64,000 nt of DNA, from assembly GCF_050281185.1 (NCBI RefSeq), contig NZ_JBNNWS010000019.1:1-64000 (forward strand), given 5' to 3'. The translations under genes and the position numbers were made by a program. The DNA comes from Heyndrickxia sp050281185 (GTDB lineage: Bacteria; Bacillota; Bacilli; Bacillales; Bacillaceae_C). Shown in pieces: positions 1 to 6,819 of the stretch (its first letter is position 1; every line of letters begins with the position of its first letter). The notes under the pieces were generated by a model. The model saw nothing but the letters and a program-made list of their open reading frames with translations. It made no database searches and was not told the DNA's origin.

Positions 1-105
1 CACTGTAATATAAATTGAACCGCCGTATACGGAACCGTACGTACGGTGGTGTGAGAGGGGCGAAAATAATTAAATTATTTTCCCTCTACTCGATTGTCGG
101 TGTCT
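1..105 (+). mobile_element. 3' end of a group II intron (partial)
   Basis: The first 60 bases form a compact stem-loop of the kind seen in domain V of bacterial group II introns: ACCGCCGTATACGG, a short loop, then CCGTACGTACGGTGGT, followed by GTGAGAGGGG. A second hairpin and a CTACTCGATT-like end follow at about 75-95, as often seen at bacterial intron 3' ends. The reverse transcriptase gene, if present, lies to the left of the window. The call is by pattern recognition. The exact 3' splice point is inferred and may differ by several bases. Confidence 0.6.
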
Positions 106-445
106 ATTATCGGTGTCAGGCACCGCCCGTGGAAAATTAGGGTATTTTTCCGCCTGAGACGGACAAAATGTTATTTGTTACCAATAAATATTGTGACATA
201 AGTTTCACAGTAAATTTGAAGGATTTTTTACTTCTTGACCATGTTAGTTGTTTAGTAAACAGATTTTCTTTAAAATAGAGATTTGAAGAGATTTATCCCG
301 TTTAATGGACAGTAAGACTCCCATCTCAAAACTTGTAGACAATTAAAGAGATATTGTCAGGAGTACATTTGCCTGTAGAAGCCTGATTGGTTTAACTAGG
401 GGAAAGCTCTACCGAATTTATCTAAATTTTGGAAGGTCGTGTAAC
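106..445. other. Intergenic region, no gene seen
   Basis: This AT-rich stretch lies between the intron end and the first gene. It contains a short GC-rich palindromic piece near 107-130 (GGTGTCAGGCACCG). I see no convincing ORF or RNA. The ribosome-binding site of the next gene, GGAAGG, is at 431-436. Confidence 0.5.
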
Positions 446-1015
446 ATGAAAATAAATAAATGGAAGTTTTTCCTTATATTCATGCTTATGAATAGCTTAC
501 TTCTTGCTGCATGTGGGAAGGATGAAAGTTCAAAAACGAATAACGATACAAATGTAACGAAAAATAATCAAGAAAATCAACAAGCCAATCCAAAGGGATC
601 AACAGCTAAAAATGATGAGGCTGCTCCTCCTATTAAAGAACCGGAAAATCTCCCAGCAAAAGAGAAAAAAGCCATACTTTCTGTTTTAGATAAGCATTAC
701 AAATCATTCAATAAGAAAGATTTAAATGGCTATATAGGTACTCTCTCTAAAAATTCTACTTCATTTAAAATTGAGGATGAACGAGACTACATAAAAAAGA
801 TGTTTGATACGATGAATATCAAATTAGTCCCTGAAAATGTCGTCATCATTGATTATAAGGACACAGAGGCAAACGTATTTACCCAAATGAAAACGATTGT
901 TTCTGAAAAAGGATCCAAGAAAAAGGTAGAAAAATTAAGTCGTCAAGTTAACACTTTCAAAAAAGAAAATGGCAAGTGGAAAATTTTCTCCACCTACGCC
1001 ATGGAAACAAAATAA
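446..1015 (+). CDS. Putative lipoprotein with NTF2-like C-terminal region
   Basis: The 189-residue product starts with a lipoprotein signal peptide: a basic N-terminus, a hydrophobic core and the lipobox LLAAC with the lipidated Cys at residue 23. A low-complexity linker rich in Asn, Lys and Gln (about 25-60) would act as a tether. The C-terminal half (about 70-189) has the alternating helix/strand pattern and terminal GKWKIFSTYAM segment typical of SnoaL/NTF2-like domains, so an extracytoplasmic alpha+beta domain on the membrane surface is likely. The start is supported by GGAAGG nine bases upstream. No specific function is recognised and no neighbour suggests one. Confidence 0.75.
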   Translation: MKINKWKFFLIFMLMNSLLLAACGKDESSKTNNDTNVTKNNQENQQANPKGSTAKNDEAAPPIKEPENLPAKEKKAILSVLDKHYKSFNKKDLNGYIGTLSKNSTSFKIEDERDYIKKMFDTMNIKLVPENVVIIDYKDTEANVFTQMKTIVSEKGSKKKVEKLSRQVNTFKKENGKWKIFSTYAMETK

Positions 1016-1205
1016 TAAATAAATAACTTGAACAATTTTTTCCAAAAATCAGGATCTGTTAAAAACTATATGCAATAAATGCTTACAAAGACACGTTCAG
1101 TATAGTTTGCCTTACGAACAGTGCCAAACAATAAAAAGTTGCACGGAATTAATTTTCTTCTATAATAAAAGTATTGCAAACAAAAGATGAAAGGCGGCAA
1201 ATAAT

Positions 1206-2102
1206 ATGCAAATAGGTATGGTAGGATTAGGGAAAATGGGGTACCAACTTTCATTAAACCTAATCGATAAAGGATATAACGTTTCAGCATTTGATGTAAA
1301 TAAAGATTCAGTTGATCAAATTTCTAAAGAAGGTGGACAAGGAGCATACACTCTAGAAGAGCTTGTTAAACAGCTAGATCGTCCACGTAAGCTTTGGTTA
1401 ATGGTACCAGCAGGGGACATTACTGAACAAGTATTTGGGGAGCTGCTTCCATTGCTAGATGAAGGTGATATTCTCATTGATGGAGGAAATGCGCACTACA
1501 AAGATTCTCTACGTCGTTACGATATCGCCAGTGAAAAAGGTGTTCACTATTTAGACTGCGGAACAAGTGGCGGTGTTGAAGGAGCTAGACAAGGGGCTTG
1601 TACGATGATTGGCGGAGACCAAGAAGCGTTCGCACAGGTTGAAAATTTATTCCGCGATATTTCTGTTGAAAAAGGGTATCTTTATACTGGAAAAGCAGGA
1701 AGCGGTCATTTCTTAAAAATGATACATAACGGAATTGAGTACGGAATGATGCAAGCAATCGCAGAAGGCTTTGATATTTTGGAAAAAAGCCCATTCGATT
1801 ACGATTATGAAAAGGTATCAACTGTATGGAACAATGGTTCCGTTATCCGTTCATGGTTAATGGAATTAATGGAAAATGCATTTTCAAAAGACAGCAAGCT
1901 AGAAAAAATTAAAGGTGTAATGCAATCTTCAGGCGAAGGAAAATGGACAGTTGAAACAGCACTTGACTTCCAAACAGCAGCACCTGTCATTGCCTTATCC
2001 CTTATGATGCGTTACCGTTCTTTAGAAGACGATACATTCACAGGTAAAGTTGTAGCAGCACTTCGAAACGAATTTGGCGGACACGCAGTCGTTGAAAAAT
2101 AA
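1206..2102 (+). CDS. gndA: 6-phosphogluconate dehydrogenase, NAD-type (YqeC/GndA-like)
   Basis: This 298-residue protein oxidatively decarboxylates 6-phosphogluconate to ribulose 5-phosphate. It has the N-terminal Rossmann motif GLGKMG (residues 7-12), the family signature DCGTSGGVEGA, and the catalytic-lysine region GHFLKMIHNGIEYG. The length fits the short bacterial Gnd branch (about 300 residues), not the long 470-residue enzymes. An Asp at the end of the second strand (AFD, residue 30) replaces the Asn-Arg-Thr of NADP enzymes, so NAD preference is inferred. A ribosome-binding site (AAAGGCGG) precedes the ATG. The gene appears monocistronic and ends in a strong terminator. Confidence 0.88.
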   Translation: MQIGMVGLGKMGYQLSLNLIDKGYNVSAFDVNKDSVDQISKEGGQGAYTLEELVKQLDRPRKLWLMVPAGDITEQVFGELLPLLDEGDILIDGGNAHYKDSLRRYDIASEKGVHYLDCGTSGGVEGARQGACTMIGGDQEAFAQVENLFRDISVEKGYLYTGKAGSGHFLKMIHNGIEYGMMQAIAEGFDILEKSPFDYDYEKVSTVWNNGSVIRSWLMELMENAFSKDSKLEKIKGVMQSSGEGKWTVETALDFQTAAPVIALSLMMRYRSLEDDTFTGKVVAALRNEFGGHAVVEK

Positions 2103-2112
2103 GTACATTATT

Positions 2113-2149
2113 GGCACTTAGAACCTCAGGTTACTAAGTGCCTTTTTTT
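2113..2149 (+). terminator. Rho-independent terminator after gndA
   Basis: GGCACTTAG and CTAAGTGCC form a 9-bp perfect stem with a 12-base loop, followed by seven T. It sits 10 bases after the gndA stop codon. Confidence 0.9.
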
Positions 2150-2350
2150 CGTAAAGTTTGTTGCTTTTTTAGTGATATTTTATTAACAATCTGAGTTGAT
2201 TGTAGCGGAGGGCACTTGACTCCTGCGGGAAAAAGAGGGAAGTGGAGACCCCGCAGGCGGTAACGCCGAGGAGGCTCCCATCCCTCCCCGCGGAAAGCAA
2301 GTGTCTGTAAGTTTATAGTCTAAAAACAACAATTTATACGAAAAGAGCCT
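2143..2350. repeat. Bacillaceae GC-rich dispersed repeat (about 205 bp)
   Basis: A GC-rich island interrupts AT-rich DNA. It contains GACTCCTGCGGG, GACCCCGCAGGCG, GCCGAGGAGGCTCCC and CCCCGCGGAAAGC, elements I recognise from a repeat scattered through many Bacillus genomes. The ends (TTTTCGTAAAGTTTGTTGC and ACGAAAAGAGCC) form terminal inverted repeats. The same ends recur at 9581-9637 and, in part, at 57206-57241. It is non-coding. No other gene lies between 2103 and 2497. Confidence 0.75.
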
Positions 2351-2497
2351 ACTATTAAAGCCAAAAATATCTCTTTCTCAATGTTTAACTACCGATTATT
2401 AAGAATTTCGATTTCAAAATAAAAACGATTTCACTTTTCAAATTGGTCATTTTTTAATAAAATGGAAACAAACTAAATTAAGGATGATTAAGAGAAA

Positions 2498-3340
2498 ATG
2501 AAAACAGTTATAGTAACGGATAGTACTTCTTATATTCCAAAGGACATCCGCGAAAAGTTTAACATACATATGATTCCGCTAAGTGTCGTAATTGGCGGTG
2601 AAACATATGAAGAAGAGATGGACCTAACCACTGATCAATTTTACGAAGAATTAAAAAGAAAAGACCGATTACCTACTTCATCCCAGCCGTCATCAGGGAA
2701 GTTTGTAGCATTATTTGAAAAGTTAGCACAGGACTATGATACGATTATCAGCATCCATCTTTCAAGCGGTATCAGCGGCACTTATCAAGGAGCTATTACT
2801 GCGGGAACAATGGTCGAAGGGGTAAAGGTGTTTGCCTACGATTCTGAAATTAGCTGTATGGCACAAGGGTTTTACGTAATCGAAGCTGCAAAAATGGCAG
2901 CTGAAGGAAAGTCACCTGACGAAATTATTACCCGTCTAGACGAAATGAAAGCATCGTTACGAGCCTATTTCATGGTCGACGATCTTAGCAATCTTCAGCG
3001 GGGAGGACGTCTTACAAGTGCTCAAGCCATTATCGGAAGCTTACTCAAAGTGAAACCGATTCTTCATTTTGTGGACAAGGTCATCGTTCCATTTGAAAAA
3101 ATCCGTACCCGTAAAAAAGCGATGAATCGAATTGTTGAATTATTAGGCGAAGATGCAAGCAAAGGTACACCACTCCAAGCATCAATTATTCACGCAAATC
3201 GTGAAGAAGATGCTAAGGAATGGAAAGCTGAACTAGAACAGCTTTATCCAAATGTGGATTTTTCCATCAGCTATTTCGGTCCAGTCATTGCCACCCACCT
3301 GGGCGAAGGGGCCATGGGATTAACTTGGACGATAAAATAA
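2498..3340 (+). CDS. DegV family fatty-acid-binding protein
   Basis: The 280-residue product matches the DegV family, whose members bind a fatty acid and in Firmicutes act as FakB-type partners of the fatty acid kinase FakA. Visible motifs are VTDSTSYIP at the N-terminus, LPTSSQPSSGKF (about 60-72), IHLSSGISGTY (about 88-98) and the C-terminal domain signature LQRGGRLTSAQA. The length is the family's usual 280. In Bacillus a degV-like gene (yviA) often lies beside comFA, as here. It seems to be a single gene. The preferred fatty acid cannot be read from sequence. Confidence 0.88.
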   Translation: MKTVIVTDSTSYIPKDIREKFNIHMIPLSVVIGGETYEEEMDLTTDQFYEELKRKDRLPTSSQPSSGKFVALFEKLAQDYDTIISIHLSSGISGTYQGAITAGTMVEGVKVFAYDSEISCMAQGFYVIEAAKMAAEGKSPDEIITRLDEMKASLRAYFMVDDLSNLQRGGRLTSAQAIIGSLLKVKPILHFVDKVIVPFEKIRTRKKAMNRIVELLGEDASKGTPLQASIIHANREEDAKEWKAELEQLYPNVDFSISYFGPVIATHLGEGAMGLTWTIK

Positions 3341-3523
3341 GCAGCCTCTTTTTCTAATCGAAAATCTAGCGTGCGACTATAGATTAAAGCAATTTTTCCG
3401 AAAAGATGCCCTCGAATACGCAGTTAGCTACAACACAAAATAGCATACGCTATGTGAAATCAACCAATAAGTACAATGGCGCCATTCAAAAATGGATGGC
3501 GTCTTATAAAAGGAGTGGAATAC

Positions 3524-4909
3524 TTGCCAACTGTAATTTCCCCTGAATTACAAACCTTTCTCACAGGCCGCAAGCTCCTCCTAGATGAAATACCCTACCC
3601 AGAAAAACTCATCCAACAACATCAAGAAAATGGCTGTATCACCGCTAATCAAGGAATTATCCAAAGCGGTAACCAACTAAAATGTGAACGCTGCGGAAAT
3701 ACTACTACACACCTTTTTGCAGAGTACCCTTGCGCGAGATGCCAGAAGAAATGTACCTACTGTCGAAGCTGTATTATGATGGGACGAGTCTCAACCTGTA
3801 CCTCGCTGCTCCAATGGACAGGACCAGCTCCACTCAATCAATTCATTCACTCACCTCTCGAATGGGAGGGCTCACTATCACCAGGACAGCAAACCGCATC
3901 AGAAAAAGTAAAAACAGCTATCCTATCAAAATCTCAGCTTTTGATCTGGGCTGTATGCGGCGCTGGAAAAACTGAGATCCTCTTTGAAGGAATCAACGAA
4001 GCATTATCCAAAAACCTGCGGGTTTGCATTGCTACACCCCGCACAGATGTTGTACTCGAACTTGCACCACGTTTTCAAAAAGTATTCCCAAGTATAGACG
4101 TAGCTGCCCTCTACGGTGGTAGTGAAGACCGTCACAAATATGCACCACTCACCATTACAACGACTCACCAACTATTTCGATTCTTTGAAGCATTCGATGT
4201 CGTCATTGTTGATGAAGTAGACGCTTTTCCCTATTCCTATGATCGAACCCTCCAATGGGCAGTCGAAAAGGCAGCCAAACCAAATGCAGCAAAAATCTAC
4301 TTAACAGCTACGCCTAATGAAGAATGGCAATCAGACTGCAAAACCGGAAAACGCTCCTACGTCACTATCCCAGCCCGATTTCACCGTCACCAACTCCCAG
4401 TTCCAGAATTCGCTTGGTGTGGTAACTGGAAAAAATCATTTGAAAAAGGGAAAATCCCACCCATGATCGAGAACTGGATCCAATCAAGACTACAAGAAGG
4501 AAAACAAGCACTCATTTTCCTTCCAAACATCAAACTGATGGAAAAGACCGCTAAATACTTTCAAAGACTCCATCCGAAAATTGAAACAGTCCACGCAGAA
4601 GACCGGGACCGCAAAGCGAAAGTTGAAAGAATGCGAAATAAAGAAACCCCAATCTTATTAACCACCACTATAATAGAAAGAGGTGTTACCTTTCCTAATA
4701 TCGATGTTGCAGTCGTTGGGGCTGAGGATGGTATTTTTACCGAAGCTGCACTCGTGCAAATCTCTGGAAGGGTCGGCAGAAGCGCACAGCATCCAACCGG
4801 GACGATTACTTTCTTTCACTATGGACGAACAAAAGCAATGAATAAAGCGTACAAACATATTATTGAAATGAACAAGGAAGCAAAAGAAAGGGGGTTAATC
4901 GATGGGTAA
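3524..4909 (+). CDS. comFA: Late competence helicase ComFA (TTG start)
   Basis: ComFA is a membrane-associated DEAD-type ATPase that helps pull single-stranded DNA into the cell during transformation. An N-terminal four-Cys zinc region (CERCGN ... CARCQKKCTYC) is followed by Walker A CGAGKTE, the box DEVDAF, a TATPN motif and C-terminal helicase motifs ending in QISGRVGRS. I start it at TTG 3524: AAAGGAGTGG lies seven bases upstream, and the resulting 461 residues match the usual ComFA length. The ATG at 3476 in the same frame has no ribosome-binding site. It overlaps comFC by 8 bases. In Bacillus the operon is ComK-controlled, but I could not identify a clear ComK box. Confidence 0.9.
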   Translation: MPTVISPELQTFLTGRKLLLDEIPYPEKLIQQHQENGCITANQGIIQSGNQLKCERCGNTTTHLFAEYPCARCQKKCTYCRSCIMMGRVSTCTSLLQWTGPAPLNQFIHSPLEWEGSLSPGQQTASEKVKTAILSKSQLLIWAVCGAGKTEILFEGINEALSKNLRVCIATPRTDVVLELAPRFQKVFPSIDVAALYGGSEDRHKYAPLTITTTHQLFRFFEAFDVVIVDEVDAFPYSYDRTLQWAVEKAAKPNAAKIYLTATPNEEWQSDCKTGKRSYVTIPARFHRHQLPVPEFAWCGNWKKSFEKGKIPPMIENWIQSRLQEGKQALIFLPNIKLMEKTAKYFQRLHPKIETVHAEDRDRKAKVERMRNKETPILLTTTIIERGVTFPNIDVAVVGAEDGIFTEAALVQISGRVGRSAQHPTGTITFFHYGRTKAMNKAYKHIIEMNKEAKERGLIDG

Positions 4910-5609
4910 CCAATGCCATTATTGTCATATACCCATTCATTTTGAACTCACATGGAAATCAATTATCATACAGCCGTCACCGAAATATTTATGTGATGAC
5001 TGTAATAAAAAGCTTCATCCAATCAAAGGCCTAACCTGCCAAACATGCAGCCGGTCACTCGAAAAGCTATCAAGCGAATACATCAAAGATAATATCTGCC
5101 TCGATTGTCATCGTTGGGAAGCTGATCCCGAGTGGTCAGGTATCCTTGAAAAAAATATTTCCTTATATGAATACAACGAGTTTCTGAAGGAGCTGATCGC
5201 CCGTTTCAAATTCAGAGGCGATTATGTACTAGCAAAAATTTTTTCACAAAAGATAAAAAATACCCTCTCATCCATGACATATGATGTTATTATTCCAATT
5301 CCCCTCAGCAAAGAACGTCAACAAGAAAGAGGCTTCAACCAAGCCATCGCACTTGCCCATGAAGCGGAGCTGCAAACAGCGGCAATCCTAACAAGGATCC
5401 ATTCTGAAAAACAATCAAAGAAATCACGTCAAGAACGAATCCACATCGATCAAGTTTTTCACTTAAAAGATGATACATCTATGAAAGGAAAAAACATTAT
5501 TTTGTTTGACGATATTTATACAACAGGCTCTACATTAAGACATGCCGCAAAACAATTAAAAATAGCAGGAGCAAGCACCGTGAAAGCAATAACAATTGCC
5601 CGAGGATAA
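4902..5609 (+). CDS. comFC: Late competence protein ComFC (phosphoribosyltransferase family)
   Basis: ComFC acts with ComFA in uptake of transforming DNA. The 235-residue protein has two N-terminal Cys pairs that probably bind zinc (CHYCHIP ... CDDC, and CQTCSRS ... CLDCHRW). A type I phosphoribosyltransferase domain follows, with the PRPP loop FDDIYTTGST near residue 205. The 8-base overlap with comFA implies translational coupling. comFB, which separates these two genes in B. subtilis, is absent. In other bacteria ComF/GntX proteins of this fold have the same architecture. Confidence 0.9.
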   Translation: MGNQCHYCHIPIHFELTWKSIIIQPSPKYLCDDCNKKLHPIKGLTCQTCSRSLEKLSSEYIKDNICLDCHRWEADPEWSGILEKNISLYEYNEFLKELIARFKFRGDYVLAKIFSQKIKNTLSSMTYDVIIPIPLSKERQQERGFNQAIALAHEAELQTAAILTRIHSEKQSKKSRQERIHIDQVFHLKDDTSMKGKNIILFDDIYTTGSTLRHAAKQLKIAGASTVKAITIARG

Positions 5610-5614
5610 GTGAT

Positions 5615-5641
5615 TAACAATATTGTCCAATTATCCGATAT
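5615..5641 (+). promoter_or_regulatory. Sigma-D promoter before yvyF
   Basis: TAAC, 15 bases, TCCGATAT matches the sigma-D consensus (TAAA-N14-16-GCCGATAT) with one change in the -35. It lies 38 bases before the yvyF start. Confidence 0.7.
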
Positions 5642-5679
5642 AATAGATAGAAAGTGAAAGTACTAGGAGGAGAAGACGG

Positions 5680-6075
5680 ATGGCAGAACTTCAAAATTGT
5701 CCGAGATGTGGTACACTATATGTTCGAAACAGCTTCCGCGATGTTTGTGAAAAATGCTATAAGGAAGAAGAAAAAAAATACGAAATCGTATATACGTTTC
5801 TAAAGAAACAGGAAAATCGTTCTGCGACGAAAGACATAGTAGTTGAGAAAACGGGTGTAGACGAAGAATTAATTTTTAAATGGATACGAAAAGGACGCCT
5901 GCAGCTCACCAGATTTCCGAACCTTGGTTATCCTTGTGCGAAATGTGGTACAATCATACGTGAAGGCAAGCTCTGTACCAATTGTATAAGCACAATACAG
6001 AACGATCTTGAAATTCATGAAAAAGAAAAAATACGAAAAGAACAAATTCACAATCAAACCTATCATAGTCAATAA
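5680..6075 (+). CDS. yvyF: YvyF-type flagellar operon protein
   Basis: The 131-residue product belongs to the YvyF/TIGR03826 group of flagellar-operon proteins. It has an N-terminal zinc-ribbon pair (CPRCGTLY ... CEKCY), a central winged-helix-like stretch (about 35-75) and a second Cys pair (CAKCGT ... CTNC, about 87-103). In B. subtilis it lies between comFC and flgM, exactly as here. The ribosome-binding site AGGAGG precedes the ATG and a sigma-D promoter lies upstream. Its molecular role is poorly known. The zinc fingers suggest a regulator or chaperone. Confidence 0.85.
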   Translation: MAELQNCPRCGTLYVRNSFRDVCEKCYKEEEKKYEIVYTFLKKQENRSATKDIVVEKTGVDEELIFKWIRKGRLQLTRFPNLGYPCAKCGTIIREGKLCTNCISTIQNDLEIHEKEKIRKEQIHNQTYHSQ

Positions 6076-6110
6076 AAGCGAATCCAAACACACTGTTTGG
6101 ATTTTTTAAA

Positions 6111-6352
6111 AGATAAAAAAGTATAAAATTTACTAAGGCTATTAGACATGAAAAGTGTCTGCTATGTCTAGCTCCAGCGCCTATCGACTAGCGTACTTCA
6201 GGACTCCTCCCTACGATAAGTCAACATCGATTCGCCCTTTAGGGGCTCATCGTGTTTCTTTTATCTCAGTCGAAGTCCCTCCAAGGAAAATTTTACTGCC
6301 AATTTTCCCAGACCGTACGTCGATGAGCAAGGCGCTTGCGCTTTTCTTAATA
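6111..6352. repeat. Dispersed repeat, copy A (about 240 bp)
   Basis: This non-coding block shares long segments with 38910-39113: AAGTGTCTGCT, TGTCTAGCTCCAGCGCCTAT, CCCTACGATAAGTCAACATC, TTTATCTCAGTCGAAG and GGCGCTTGCGCTTTTC. The AGCGCC and GGCGCT near its ends can pair. The homology extends upstream into AT-rich flank (ATAAAATTTACTAA), so the whole unit was probably copied together. The 72-codon ORF inside it is not a gene. Confidence 0.8.
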
Positions 6353-6370
6353 AATGGGAAAAATCAACTA

Positions 6371-6397
6371 TAAAACTTACATGAAATTGACCGATAT
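6371..6397 (+). promoter_or_regulatory. Sigma-D promoter before flgM
   Basis: TAAA, 15 bases, then ACCGATAT: near-consensus sigma-D promoter, 45 bases before the flgM start. It gives the anti-sigma gene the expected autoregulation. Confidence 0.85.
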
Positions 6398-6441
6398 AAT
6401 TATTAGATAAGAATACGTTCAGTTGAAAGGAGCGTAATGCA

Positions 6442-6708
6442 ATGAAAATTAATAACTATGGTTCATCGAGAATCAATCCATATAATCAACAAAAGAATCA
6501 ATTAAATCAAATCGCAAACCAGAATAAAAAGAATATAGATAAAGTAGAAATATCTGGTGCGGCTAAAGAAATGCTGCAAGGGTCAAGCATTGAAAAAGAA
6601 CGTCAAGCCAAAATTGAACAATTAAAAAACCAAATTGAGAACGGACAATACAAGCCTGATCCAAAGCAAACTGCTGAAAGTATAATGAAATTCTATTCTG
6701 GGAAATAA
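6442..6708 (+). CDS. flgM: Anti-sigma-D factor FlgM
   Basis: The 88-residue protein binds and inhibits sigma-D until it is removed after hook completion, coupling late flagellar transcription to assembly. It has the FlgM pattern: a flexible Asn/Gln-rich N-terminus, then KVEISGAAKEML and helices ending RQAKIEQLKNQIENGQY and AESIMKFY. A strong ribosome-binding site (AAAGGAGCG) precedes ATG. A sigma-D promoter lies directly upstream and a terminator downstream, so it can be transcribed alone or with yvyF. Confidence 0.92.
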   Translation: MKINNYGSSRINPYNQQKNQLNQIANQNKKNIDKVEISGAAKEMLQGSSIEKERQAKIEQLKNQIENGQYKPDPKQTAESIMKFYSGK

Positions 6709-6712
6709 ATTG

Positions 6713-6747
6713 GAAAAAGATGATGGGAGAGTATCATCTTTTTTCTT
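6713..6747 (+). terminator. Terminator after flgM
   Basis: AAAAAGATGAT and ATCATCTTTTTT form a stem around an 8-base loop, with the T-run TTTTTTCTTTT. It separates flgM from the FliK-like gene. Confidence 0.85.
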
Positions 6748-6784
6748 TTAGCGCTATATTATGATGTTCAAACTTTATCAAAAT

Positions 6785-6799
6785 AAGAAGTAACTTCTT
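6785..6799. promoter_or_regulatory. Perfect palindrome before the FliK-like gene (possible operator)
   Basis: AAGAAGTAACTTCTT is a perfect 7-1-7 palindrome, 21 bases before the proposed start. No T-run follows, so it is not a terminator. An operator for an unknown regulator is possible. No known binding site was matched. Confidence 0.35.
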
Positions 6800-6819
6800 G
6801 CTACTTGGAGTGTGAAAAA

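Noticed and set aside
6155..6373. 72-codon ORF within the dispersed repeat
   Set aside because: The frame is not kept in the second copy at 38910-39113.
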